Assembly (NCBI GenBank): GCA_025455885.1 | Contig: JALOLR010000009.1 | Location: 104,374 to 168,373 of the forward strand | Length of the DNA stretch: 64,000 nt | Source: Acidimicrobiales bacterium | GTDB taxonomy: Bacteria > Actinomycetota > Acidimicrobiia > Acidimicrobiales > Acidimicrobilacustridaceae | Direction of reading: 5' to 3' | In this document: positions 33,479-41,577 of the stretch, piece by piece | How positions within the stretch are numbered: the stretch's first letter is position 1 | How the letters are laid out: the number at the start of each line of letters is the position of its first letter | Notes under the pieces: generated by a model | Told to the model about the DNA's origin: nothing | Seen by the model: only the letters and a program-made list of their open reading frames with translations | The model's database searches: none | Program-made: the position numbers and the translations under genes

Positions 33479-34207
33479 TCAGCCCGGCGCACCCGCCAGC
33501 ACCGGCCCCGCCACCCGGGCGGTCTCGGTGGGGATGTCCTCGCTCTTCTTGGTGGCGTAGGTGTCGACGTAGCGCTGGCCGGAGAGCTCGCTGACCTCGA
33601 ACATCACCTCGTCGGTGATCTGGCGCAGGATCATGCGGTCGTCGGCCCTGTCGAGATAGCGGGTGACGTCGACCGGGCGGCCGAAGCGGACCCGCAGCGT
33701 CTTGAACGCCTTCGGCAGCGAGCAGTCCGGGGGCTGCACCTCGAGGGTGCCCTGGAGGCCGACCGGGAGGATGGGACACCCGGTGCGCAGCGCGAGGCGG
33801 GCGACCCCGGTGTGCCCCTTGTGGAGGTCGCCGTCGCGGCTGCGGGTGCCCTCGGGGTAGATGCCGAACAGCTCACCGGAGTCGAGGAGCTGCGCCGCCT
33901 TGTCGAGGGCCCGCTCGGCGGCGCTGCCGCCGCCGCGGTCGATCGGGATCATGCCGAGCGCCGGGAAGACGTAGCGGGTCTTCCAGCTGTCCATGTACTC
34001 GGCCTTGCCGACGTAGGTGATGCGCCGCGGGAGCGCGGCCGCGACCGCGAAGTGGTCGAACACCGAGAGGTGGTTGGGCGCCACGATGGCCCCGCCCTCG
34101 GAAGGGACGTGCTCGAGGCCCTCGATCTCCCACTTCCAGAAGAACGAGAAGAGCGGGTCGAGAAGGGCCCGCGCCGGCTTGTAGAGCTGCCCCACCTCTC
34201 GCGCCAT
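33479..34207 (-). CDS. 1-acyl-sn-glycerol-3-phosphate acyltransferase (PlsC-like)
   Basis: This enzyme would acylate lysophosphatidic acid in phospholipid synthesis. The 242-residue product has the HX4D motif in NHLSVFDHF, the second block IPIDRGG, the acyl-acceptor block PEGTRSRDG and the proline block around CPILPVGLQGT. ATG 34207 (MAREVGQLYKPARALL) is chosen; the open frame reaches 34267. It sits between mshC and thrS. PlsC paralogues are frequent in actinobacteria, so the exact substrate is not certain. Confidence 0.87.
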   Translation of the reverse strand: MAREVGQLYKPARALLDPLFSFFWKWEIEGLEHVPSEGGAIVAPNHLSVFDHFAVAAALPRRITYVGKAEYMDSWKTRYVFPALGMIPIDRGGGSAAERALDKAAQLLDSGELFGIYPEGTRSRDGDLHKGHTGVARLALRTGCPILPVGLQGTLEVQPPDCSLPKAFKTLRVRFGRPVDVTRYLDRADDRMILRQITDEVMFEVSELSGQRYVDTYATKKSEDIPTETARVAGPVLAGAPG

Positions 34208-34321
34208 CGCACCCGTTCCCTTCGCCGACCGTGTCCGATTCTGCCTCACCGGGACGGCCGGCACCACGGCAGGTGACCGACTTCACGAAACTGCTTATCC
34301 GGGTCAACGATCCGGCGTGTG

Positions 34322-35503
34322 TCAGACCTCGGCTTCGCCGACCAGGTACACCCCGAGCAGCGCGGCCGCCGACGCCACGCCCTCGCCCCGCTCGACGGCG
34401 GCGTCGATGGCCGCCACCGCCCCGGGCGTGCTCAGGTCGTCGTCGAGACAGGCCCGCACCCCCGCCAGCGCCGTCACGCTGTCCGTCGCACCCGGAGCGT
34501 CCGTGGCCGCCAGCCACCGTTCGAGGCGGGCGTCGGCGGCGGGCATCAGCGACTCGTGCCACTCCCACGAGTCGCGGTAGTGGTGGGCGACGACGGCCAG
34601 GCGGATCGCCCGGGGGTCGTGGGTCTTCAACAGGTCGCTCACGAAGACGAGGTTGCCGAGGGACTTCGACATCTTCTCGCCGTCCATCCGGACCATGGCC
34701 TGGTGCATCCAGTGGCGGACGAAGGGCTCCCCGGTGGCGGCCTCGCTCTGCGCGGCCTCGCACTCGTGGTGGGGGAAGATCAGGTCCGAGCCGCCGCCGT
34801 GCAGGTCGATGGTCGTGTCGAGCTCGCGCAGCGCCAGCGCCGAGCACTCGATGTGCCAGCCCGGGCGCCCCGGGCCCCACAGCGACTCCCAGGCCGGCTC
34901 GTCGTCGGCGGAGGGCTGCCAGAGGACGAAGTCGAGGGGGTCACGCTTGTTCGGATCGTCGGGGTTGCCGCCGTGCTGACGGGCCAGCTCGAGCATCTCG
35001 TCGCGGGAGAGGTGCGAGACCTGCCCGAACCGCTCGAAGCTCGAGACGGAGAAGTACACCGCACCGCCGCTCTCGTAGGCGTGGCCCCGGTCGAGCACCA
35101 TCCCGATGAAGCCGCGGATGTCGGGGATGGCCGAGGTCGCCCGGGGTTCGCTCCACGACGTGATCACGTTGAGCGTGAGCATGTCGTTGTCGAATCGGGC
35201 CGTCTCGGCGGCGGCGAGGTCGAGGTAGTGCACGCCGAGCTCGCGGGCCTTGCGGAGGATGTCGTCGTCGACGTCGGTGATGTTGCGCACGCAGCGGGTC
35301 TCGTGCCCCCGATCGCGCAGGCGGCGCTGGAGAACGTCGTAGGTCACGTAGGTGGCGGCGTGGCCCAGGTGGGTGGCGTCGTACGGCGTGATGCCGCACG
35401 TGTACATCGTGACGAGGGGTCCCGGCTCGAAGGGCACCACGGCGCGACGGGCGGTGTCGTAGAGGCGCATCGGCTCGGCGGCGTCGGGGGGGAAGTCGGT
35501 CAT
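34322..35503 (-). CDS. mshC: L-cysteine:GlcN-Ins ligase (mycothiol synthesis)
   Basis: MshC joins cysteine to glucosaminyl-inositol in mycothiol synthesis, using ATP. The 393-residue product resembles cysteinyl-tRNA synthetase but has the MshC form of the signature, MYTCGITPYDATHLGHAATY, in place of CGPTVYDxxHIGH. Zinc ligands are in WHIECSA and FPHHECEA, and KMSKS is in GEKMSKSLGN. The C-terminal anticodon-binding extension of true CysRS is absent. ATG 35503 is used. A mycothiol gene is a strong actinobacterial marker. Confidence 0.9.
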   Translation of the reverse strand: MTDFPPDAAEPMRLYDTARRAVVPFEPGPLVTMYTCGITPYDATHLGHAATYVTYDVLQRRLRDRGHETRCVRNITDVDDDILRKARELGVHYLDLAAAETARFDNDMLTLNVITSWSEPRATSAIPDIRGFIGMVLDRGHAYESGGAVYFSVSSFERFGQVSHLSRDEMLELARQHGGNPDDPNKRDPLDFVLWQPSADDEPAWESLWGPGRPGWHIECSALALRELDTTIDLHGGGSDLIFPHHECEAAQSEAATGEPFVRHWMHQAMVRMDGEKMSKSLGNLVFVSDLLKTHDPRAIRLAVVAHHYRDSWEWHESLMPAADARLERWLAATDAPGATDSVTALAGVRACLDDDLSTPGAVAAIDAAVERGEGVASAAALLGVYLVGEAEV

Positions 35504-35584
35504 GCGCGTCCTTTTCGCTCCGGCGAGCACGTTACCGGTCCACCCCGCTCCCCCGGTGCCCTGCGGGGCCCTCGCCGCAGGCGG

Positions 35585-36244
35585 TCAGGGCAGGTCGAGA
35601 CCCGTGAACTTCACCGCCACCCGCGTGCGGTAGCGCACGTTGAGCTGCAGGAGCACGGCGGTGAACGCCTCGATCGGGGCGGCCTGGGTGAGATCGCCGG
35701 CGTCGAGCGGGCGCAGGTCCGGCAGCCCGGCGATGAGCTCCATGCACAGCTGCTTGGCGTCGGCATGATCGGAGCAGATGAGCACGTCGCTCTCGACGCC
35801 GTGATCGAGGTCGCCGAGCTCCTTGGCGGGCACGTGGTGCAGGGCCGCCACCACCTCCGAACCGGGCACCGCCGCCTGCACGCTGGCCGCCACCGACCCC
35901 CGGGGGGGCACGAGCGGCTGGAACTCGTGGCCGACCCGCACGAGGGCGTTGGCCATCGAGAGGACGACCTTGCCGTGGAGGCGGTCGCCGACGGACTTCG
36001 CGGTGGTCCAGGCCGCGTCCCACGGGGTGGCGACGACGATCAGCTCCGCGTCGGCGGCGCCGGCGTTGTCGGCCGCCGTGATCGCCAGCGAACGCCCGGC
36101 CCACCGCTCCCCGAGCCCGTCGGTCACCTCCCGGGCTCGTTCGACCGACCGCGAGCCGATGACGACCTCGTGACCCACCGACGCCAGTCGGGCGGCGAGA
36201 CCGCTCCCGGCCGGACCCGTCCCACCGACGATCCCGATCTGCAT
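35585..36244 (-). CDS. npdG: NADPH-dependent F420 reductase
   Basis: The enzyme interconverts NADP(H) and coenzyme F420(H2). The 219-residue product has an N-terminal Rossmann motif MQIGIVGGTGPAGSGLAARL, the NADP phosphate-binding HEVVIGSRSVERA and a conserved VVLSMANALVRVGHEF block. ATG 36244 is right before the first strand. It follows fabI on the same strand. Length and motifs fit F420H2:NADP oxidoreductases better than plain proC/IlvC relatives. Confidence 0.88.
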   Translation of the reverse strand: MQIGIVGGTGPAGSGLAARLASVGHEVVIGSRSVERAREVTDGLGERWAGRSLAITAADNAGAADAELIVVATPWDAAWTTAKSVGDRLHGKVVLSMANALVRVGHEFQPLVPPRGSVAASVQAAVPGSEVVAALHHVPAKELGDLDHGVESDVLICSDHADAKQLCMELIAGLPDLRPLDAGDLTQAAPIEAFTAVLLQLNVRYRTRVAVKFTGLDLP

Positions 36245-36331
36245 CGCCCCGACGCTACCGGAGGGCCGGGCGGGCACCGAAACCGGCGGCGTCGGCGTCC
36301 GCGGCGTCGGTGTCGTCGGCTCCGCGGTCGA

Positions 36332-37099
36332 TCAGGCGCCGGTGGAGTGGAAGCCGCCGTCGACGTGCACGATCTCGCCGGTCGTCTGCGGGAACCAGTC
36401 GGACAGCAACGCGACGCAGGCCTTGGCGACGGCCGAGGAGTCACGCACGTCCCACCCGAGGGGAGCCCGGTCGTCCCACACGTCCTCGAACTTCGAGAAG
36501 CCGGGGATCGAGCGCGCTGCGATCGTGCGGATCGGACCGGCGGCGACGAGGTTCACCCTCACCTGCTGGGGCCCCAGGTAGCGGGCCAGGTACCGGGACG
36601 TCGACTCGAGCGACGCCTTCGCCACGCCCATCCAGTCGTAGGCGGGGTAGGAGACCGTGGCGTCGAAGTCGAGCGCCACGATCGAGCCGCCGTCGGGCAT
36701 CAGCGGGGCGACGACGTCGGCCAGGGCCTTCAACGAGTAGGCCGACACGTTGAGGGCGACGCTCACGTCGTCCCATCCGGCGTCCATGAACGTGCCCCCG
36801 AGGCACACCGGTGGCGCGAAGCCGATGGCGTGCAGCGCGCCGTCCACGCCACCCCACCGCTCCCGGAGGTCGTCTCGCACCGCCGCCAGGTGGTCGGGGT
36901 CGGACACGTCCATCTCCAGCACGGCGGGGGGCGACGGCAGCTTCCCGGCCGCCCGCTGGGTGTTCTTCATGGCGTTGCCCACGCCGGTCAGCACGATCTC
37001 GGCGCCCTCCTGCTGGGCCAGGGCCGCCACCCCGAACGCCAGCGACGAGTCGCTGAGCACCCCCGTGACGAGCAGTCGCTTTCCGTCGAGCAGTCCCAT
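36332..37099 (-). CDS. fabI: Enoyl-[acyl-carrier-protein] reductase (FabI/InhA type)
   Basis: This NADH-dependent reductase completes fatty acid elongation. The 255-residue SDR has the FabI start MGLLDGKRLLVTGVLSDSSL, the DVSDPDHL block, GALHAIGFAPP, and the catalytic Tyr-x6-Lys in YDWMGVAKASL. The substrate loop (RTIAARSIPGFSKFEDVW) and the AYDWM context are close to InhA. The gene stands alone or with npdG; no mycolate cluster is seen here, so InhA-like activity on very long chains is only a possibility. Confidence 0.93.
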   Translation of the reverse strand: MGLLDGKRLLVTGVLSDSSLAFGVAALAQQEGAEIVLTGVGNAMKNTQRAAGKLPSPPAVLEMDVSDPDHLAAVRDDLRERWGGVDGALHAIGFAPPVCLGGTFMDAGWDDVSVALNVSAYSLKALADVVAPLMPDGGSIVALDFDATVSYPAYDWMGVAKASLESTSRYLARYLGPQQVRVNLVAAGPIRTIAARSIPGFSKFEDVWDDRAPLGWDVRDSSAVAKACVALLSDWFPQTTGEIVHVDGGFHSTGA

Positions 37100-37174
37100 G
37101 AACGTCTCCGATCCTGATCCGACCGCCGACGTTACGAGACGGCCCGCCGCCCCGGGGTCACCGTCGCGGCGAGG

Positions 37175-38263
37175 TCACACCCACGGCGCGCCCTCGTCGG
37201 GGCCCACGGTCCCGCCGCGGTCGTCGTCGACGATCTCCTCGACGATGTCGCCGACGAGCTCCTCGAGCAGGTCGTCGAGGGTGACGATCCCCACCGTCTC
37301 GCCGTCCCGACCCTGCACGAGCGCGAAGTGGATCCGGGTGCGTCGCATCGTGACCATCAGGTCCTCCAGCGACTGCTCGGCGGGGACGAGGAGCATGCGC
37401 CGGACGAGCCGCAGCGGGATCGGACGGTCGGCCGCCGGGGCCGCCAGGGCCAGCAGGTCCTTGGCGTGGACGAAGCCCGCCACGTCGTCGAGCCCCCCCG
37501 GTCCGGTGACCGGGAGGCGGGTGTGGCCCCGGTCGACCACGAGGGCCTCGGCCTCGGCGACGGTGGTCGTCGCCGGGATCGAGCACACCTCGTCCCTGGG
37601 GACCATCACGGTGGCGACCGAGCGACCGGCGAACGTGAGCACGCCGGTGAGCAGCTCGGCGGCGAAGTCCTCGATGGCCCCCTCCTCGCGGGACGCCGCG
37701 ACGACGACCGCCAGCTCCTCGGCGGTGTGCGCGCCGGCCAGCTCGTCCCGTGGCTCGACGCCGAGGAGGCGCACCCCCACGTTGGCCAGCGCGTTGAGGA
37801 GCAGCACGATCGGCCGGGCCACCGCGAGGTAGGCGCGGTCGACGCCGGACAGGGCTCGCAGCATCCGCTCGGGGTGGGCCAGGGCGAGGTTCTTCGGCAC
37901 CATCTCCCCGACGAGCATGTGCAGGAACACGACCAGCGCCAGCGCCACCGCGAACGATGCCGGACGCACCAGCCCCTCCGGCAGCCCCACCCGCTCGAAG
38001 AGGTCCTCGAACACGACCGCCACGGCGGGCTCGCCCACGAGCCCGAGCAACAGGGACGCGACGGTGATGCCGAGCTGGGCCCCGGCCAAGCGGGTGCTGA
38101 GGTCGCCGATCGCGTCGAGCGACCGTTGGGCGCGTCGGTCACCGTCCTCGGCCATCGGCTCGAGGCGGCTCCGGCGCGACCCGACGACGGCGAACTCGAG
38201 GGCCACGAAGTAGCCGTTGACGAACAGGAGCACGACCACGGCCAGCAGCGCCCAGGGGTTCAC
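37175..38263 (-). CDS. CNNM/HlyC-CorC family membrane protein (DUF21 + CBS), first of pair
   Basis: The ~362-residue protein has the DUF21 membrane domain with helices at residues ~2-22 and several more to ~160 (FVALEFAVVGSRRSR, AGAQLGITVASLLLGLVGEP, HMLVGEMVPKNLAL). A CBS pair follows (MVPRDEVCSIPATTTVAEAE, GIVTLDDLLEELVGDIVEEI). This family includes magnesium/cobalt transport proteins and CNNM exporters. The C-terminal CorC_HlyC domain seen in longer members is absent. The GTG at 38263 overlaps the stop of the upstream paralogue by four bases. Confidence 0.88.
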   Translation of the reverse strand: MNPWALLAVVVLLFVNGYFVALEFAVVGSRRSRLEPMAEDGDRRAQRSLDAIGDLSTRLAGAQLGITVASLLLGLVGEPAVAVVFEDLFERVGLPEGLVRPASFAVALALVVFLHMLVGEMVPKNLALAHPERMLRALSGVDRAYLAVARPIVLLLNALANVGVRLLGVEPRDELAGAHTAEELAVVVAASREEGAIEDFAAELLTGVLTFAGRSVATVMVPRDEVCSIPATTTVAEAEALVVDRGHTRLPVTGPGGLDDVAGFVHAKDLLALAAPAADRPIPLRLVRRMLLVPAEQSLEDLMVTMRRTRIHFALVQGRDGETVGIVTLDDLLEELVGDIVEEIVDDDRGGTVGPDEGAPWV

Positions 38264-39576
38264 GACGCCGCCCCCCCGTCGTGAACGCCGTTGCGGGGCG
38301 CCAGGCGCACCTCGGCGATGCGGCGGCGGTCCATCGTCACGACCTCGATGCGCCACTCCCCCTCGTCAACGCCCTCGCCCTCGGCCGGGATGCGTCCGAG
38401 GCGGTCGAGCACGAAGCCGGCCACGGTCTCGTACCCGCCCTCGGGGAGCTCCAGGCCGCACAGGTCGAGCACCTCGTCCAGGTGGTAGGTGCCGTCCACG
38501 ACGAACTCGCCCCGTCGTCGCACGTGGGTGAGGGCGGCCGGGCGGTCGTGTTCGTCGTCGATCTCCCCGACGATCTCCTCGAGCACGTCCTCCAGGGTGA
38601 GGATGCCGGCGGTCCCCCCGTACTCGTCGACGACCACCGCCATGTGCGTGCGGGCCCGACGCAGGTCGACGAGCACGTCGTCGAGCTCCCGGCTCTCGGG
38701 CACGCCGAGCGCCGGGACCATCAGCTCGCCCACGGTGACGGACCGCCGACCGGCCCGCGGCACCGTGTGGGCCCGGCGCACGTGCACGATCCCCCTCACG
38801 TCGTCGAGGTCGGTGCCGTAGATGGGGAACCGGCTGTGGCCCGACTCCACCGACACCGCGACCAGCTCGTCCACCGTGGCGTCGACGGGCAGGGCGACGA
38901 CGTCGACGCGCGGGATGAGGGCGTCGTCGGCGGTCTTGGACCCGAACCGGATCGACCGGGTGAGCAGGGCGCTGGCCCCGTCGGGAAGCGTCCCCTCCTC
39001 CGTGGAGGTCTCCACCATGACGAGCAGCTCGGTGAGCGACCGGACGTTGGACAGCTCCTCTCGGGGCTCGACACCGAGCGCCCGCACGATGGCGTTGGCC
39101 GTCCCGTTGAGCACCCGGAGCACGGGCCCGGCGACGATGCCGTAGATGCGCACCGACGGGGCCAAGAACAACGTCGTGGCCTCGGGCCGGGCGATGGCGA
39201 GGCTCTTCGGGACGAGCTCGCCCACCACCATCTGCACGGAGGTGGTGAGGACCAGCGCCACCACCAGGGCGACCCCGGCGACGGCCCGTTCGCCGATGAA
39301 CGGCTCGAGCAGGGGCTCGATCAGCTGGGCGACCACCGGCTGGGCGAGGAAGCCGAGGATCACCGACGTGACGGTGATCCCGAACTGCGCCCCGCTCAGC
39401 TGGAACGACAGGGCCCGCAACAGGCCGTCGGCGATGCGCGCCCGACGGCTGCCCGCGACCATGGCCCGCTCGATCTTCGTGCGGTCCGCGGCGACGAGGG
39501 CGAACTCGGCCGCGACGAAGAACGCGTTGGCGGCGATCAGCAGGATGACGGCGAGGAGGCCGAACGCGAGGTCGAT
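38260..39576 (-). CDS. CNNM/HlyC-CorC family membrane protein, second of pair; start codon unclear
   Basis: The protein has the DUF21 domain (SGAQFGITVTSVILGF, ANAFFVAAEFALVAADRTK), CBS domains (ALIPRVDVVALPVDATVDEL, TAGILTLEDVLEEIVGEIDD) and a C-terminal CorC_HlyC domain (LPEGGYETVAGFVLDRLGRI). The first ATG is at 39462, but conserved N-terminal sequence (about SIDLAFGLLAVILLIAANAF) is encoded in frame upstream, back to a TAG at 39634-39636, with no ATG, GTG or TTG. I give 39576 (an ATC codon) as the likely start; a CTG at ~39543 is another option. It is coupled to the downstream paralogue. Confidence 0.8.
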   Translation of the reverse strand: MDLAFGLLAVILLIAANAFFVAAEFALVAADRTKIERAMVAGSRRARIADGLLRALSFQLSGAQFGITVTSVILGFLAQPVVAQLIEPLLEPFIGERAVAGVALVVALVLTTSVQMVVGELVPKSLAIARPEATTLFLAPSVRIYGIVAGPVLRVLNGTANAIVRALGVEPREELSNVRSLTELLVMVETSTEEGTLPDGASALLTRSIRFGSKTADDALIPRVDVVALPVDATVDELVAVSVESGHSRFPIYGTDLDDVRGIVHVRRAHTVPRAGRRSVTVGELMVPALGVPESRELDDVLVDLRRARTHMAVVVDEYGGTAGILTLEDVLEEIVGEIDDEHDRPAALTHVRRRGEFVVDGTYHLDEVLDLCGLELPEGGYETVAGFVLDRLGRIPAEGEGVDEGEWRIEVVTMDRRRIAEVRLAPRNGVHDGGAAS

Positions 39577-39715
39577 GGAGGGATCGTCGCTTCGTGCGCG
39601 GGCAGCCCGGCGGAGATCACCGGCGGCGCAACGCTAGCGCCCGCCGCCGAGGGCCGGCCCGGACCGACGGCTCCACGCCGGGCGGCACCTGACCCCGCAG
39701 TAGCGTCGCCGCCGC

Positions 39716-40528
39716 ATGACCGGTCCTCCGCCCGACGCCCCCGAGGGTCCCGCCCTGGCGATGCGCGAGGTCGGGCTGGTGCGCGACGGACGTCATCTGC
39801 TCCGCGACGTGACGTGGACGGTGGGACCCGACGAGCGATGGGTCGTGATGGGCCGCAACGGTTCGGGCAAGTCGTCGTTGCTGCGGATCGCCTCGCTCTA
39901 CCTCCACCCGAGCGAGGGAACGGTCGACGTGCTCGGCGAGCGCCTGGGGCGCACCGACGTCCGACGGCTCCGAACCCGCATCGGCCTGGCCAGCGCGGCG
40001 ATGGCCGACATGTTGCGCCCCGACCTCACGCCCACCGACGTCGTGATGACGGCCAAGAACGCCGCGCTCGAGCCGTGGTGGCACCGCTACGACGAAGCGG
40101 ACCGCCGCCGGGCGACCGCCTGCCTCGCCGACGTGGGGATCGAGGCGTTGGCCGACCGGTCGTTCGGCTCGCTGTCCTCCGGTGAGCGCCAACGCGTCCT
40201 GCTGGCCCGCACGCTGATGACGGATCCCGGGCTGCTGCTGCTCGACGAGCCCACCGCAGGGCTCGACCTCGAAGGTCGAGAGGTCCTCGTCGAAGGGCTC
40301 GCCACGCTGGCGTCACGGCCCGACTCGGCCCCCATCGTGCTCGTCACCCACCACGTGGAGGAGATCCCGGAGGGGTTCACCCACGTGCTGCTCCTCGACG
40401 CCGGGGAGGTGCAGGCCGCCGGCGAGATCGGCGACGTGCTCACCGCGGCGACGTTGTCCGCGTGCTTCGGCAAGGAGCTCGGCCTGGAGCGGCGCCACGG
40501 CCGCTGGTGGGCCTGGGGGCGCCGCTGA
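39716..40528 (+). CDS. ABC transporter ATP-binding protein (stand-alone)
   Basis: The 270-residue ATPase has Walker A in MGRNGSGKSS, signature LSSGERQRVLLAR, Walker B LLLLDEPTAGLD and the switch His in LVTHHVEEIPEGF. No permease gene is adjacent. The layout resembles the ModF-like/YlmA cytosolic ABC proteins whose partner is unknown. The ATG at 39716 is the first codon of the frame. It is divergent from the CNNM pair and convergent with secG, one base apart. Confidence 0.85.
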   Translation: MTGPPPDAPEGPALAMREVGLVRDGRHLLRDVTWTVGPDERWVVMGRNGSGKSSLLRIASLYLHPSEGTVDVLGERLGRTDVRRLRTRIGLASAAMADMLRPDLTPTDVVMTAKNAALEPWWHRYDEADRRRATACLADVGIEALADRSFGSLSSGERQRVLLARTLMTDPGLLLLDEPTAGLDLEGREVLVEGLATLASRPDSAPIVLVTHHVEEIPEGFTHVLLLDAGEVQAAGEIGDVLTAATLSACFGKELGLERRHGRWWAWGRR

Positions 40529-40529
40529 T

Positions 40530-40760
40530 TCAGGCGTCGATGGCCAGGGCCAGGGCGATGGTGGTGAAGGAGAAGATCAGCGCGGCGACCACGGTGAGGC
40601 GGTCGAGGTTCTTCTCGACCACCGTGGAGCCCGCCGCCGAGGCGCCGAGGCCTCCGCCGAACATGTCGGAGAGCCCGCCGCCACGACCGCTGTGCATGAG
40701 CACGAGGACGATCAGCGCCAGCGAGACGACGACGTGGAAGGCGACGAGGACGGCGATCAC
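40530..40760 (-). CDS. secG: Preprotein translocase subunit SecG
   Basis: SecG is the small third subunit of the SecYEG channel. The 76-residue product has two helices (AVLVAFHVVVSLALIVLVLM and LTVVAALIFSFTTIALALAI) and the cytoplasmic SGRGGGLSDMFGGG loop typical of the family. The start is GTG at 40760. It lies downstream of tpiA in the widely conserved gap-pgk-tpiA-secG order. Confidence 0.95.
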   Translation of the reverse strand: MIAVLVAFHVVVSLALIVLVLMHSGRGGGLSDMFGGGLGASAAGSTVVEKNLDRLTVVAALIFSFTTIALALAIDA

Positions 40761-40791
40761 GGTTCGTGAGGGTACCAGGCTGCGCCGGTGC

Positions 40792-41577
40792 TCAGGCCCC
40801 CGCCCTCGGGAACTGGACGATCCTGGCGAACTCGTCCGGATCGAGCGCCGCGCCGCCGACCAGGGCCCCGTCGACGTCGGGTTGGGCCATCAGCTCGACG
40901 ATCGACGCCGCCTTGACCGAGCCGCCGTACTGGATACGCACCGCGGCGGCGGCATCGTCGCCCTTCATCTCGGCGACCTTCGCCCGCACCCAACCGCAGA
41001 CCTCCTGGGCGTCCTCGGCGCTGGCGGTGCGACCGGTACCGATCGCCCAGATCGGCTCGTAGGCGATGACCATCGACCCGACCTGCTCGGCGGTGAGCCC
41101 CTCGATGCCGGCGTGCACCTGCCCCGTGACCTTGCCGTGGGTGGCGCCGCCCTCGCGCTCCTCGAGCGTCTCGCCGCAGCACAGGATCGGGGTCATGCCG
41201 TTGGCGACGATCGCCCTGGCCTTCAGGCCCACCTCCACGTCGGTCTCGCCGAAGTGCTGGCGGCGTTCGCTGTGGCCGACGATCACGTAGGTGACGCTGA
41301 GCTTGGCCAGCATGGCCGGGGCGACCTCGCCGGTGTAGGCCCCGCTCGCCTCCCAGTGGCAGTTCTGCGCGCCGAGGGCGATCGGCACCTTCTCGCTCTG
41401 CAGGAAGGTCTGCACCGTGCGGATGTCGGTGAAGGGCGGGTGGACCGAGACCTCGACGGCCTCGTAGTCGTCCTTGTCGAGCATGTACCGCAACCGGTCG
41501 AGCATGGCCGTGGCCTCGAAGTGGTTGAGGTTCATCTTCCAGTTGCCGGAGATGAGTGGCATGCGGTCAGCGGGCAT
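40792..41577 (-). CDS. tpiA: Triosephosphate isomerase
   Basis: TIM interconverts dihydroxyacetone phosphate and glyceraldehyde 3-phosphate. The ~261-residue barrel has GNWKMN with the catalytic Lys, YVIVGHSERR with the catalytic His, IAYEPIWAIGTGRTA with the catalytic Glu, and the phosphate loop RIQYGGSVKA. The ATG at 41577 has an AGGAG site six bases upstream and overlaps the pgk stop by 11 bases; ATG 41562 would give the shorter textbook N-terminus. It is in the glycolytic operon gap-pgk-tpiA. Confidence 0.96.
   Translation of the reverse strand: MPADRMPLISGNWKMNLNHFEATAMLDRLRYMLDKDDYEAVEVSVHPPFTDIRTVQTFLQSEKVPIALGAQNCHWEASGAYTGEVAPAMLAKLSVTYVIVGHSERRQHFGETDVEVGLKARAIVANGMTPILCCGETLEEREGGATHGKVTGQVHAGIEGLTAEQVGSMVIAYEPIWAIGTGRTASAEDAQEVCGWVRAKVAEMKGDDAAAAVRIQYGGSVKAASIVELMAQPDVDGALVGGAALDPDEFARIVQFPRAGA

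Noticed and set aside
31392..33560. Plus-strand open frame of 722 codons antisense to thrS; similar frames at 47276-49330 (uvrC), 55920-58139 (uvrA) and 746-2419 (secD)
   Set aside because: All lie opposite strongly conserved genes and show no recognisable domain, signal peptide or ribosome site.
34279..34307. Possible promoter upstream of plsC (TTGACC at 34307-34302 on the minus strand)
   Set aside because: No acceptable -10 hexamer is found at the right spacing, and mshC-plsC could be cotranscribed.
34322..35503. Cysteinyl-tRNA synthetase (cysS)
   Set aside because: The signature GITPYDATHLGHAATY and the missing C-terminal domain match MshC, the mycothiol ligase, rather than CysRS.
34319..37117. 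Plus-strand open frame of 932 codons antisense to mshC, npdG and fabI
   Set aside because: It is the mirror of three well-supported minus-strand genes. In high-GC DNA the antisense frame aligned with G/C-rich third positions is often open. Its composition (Gly/Arg/His/Glu-rich, no motifs) is typical of such shadows.
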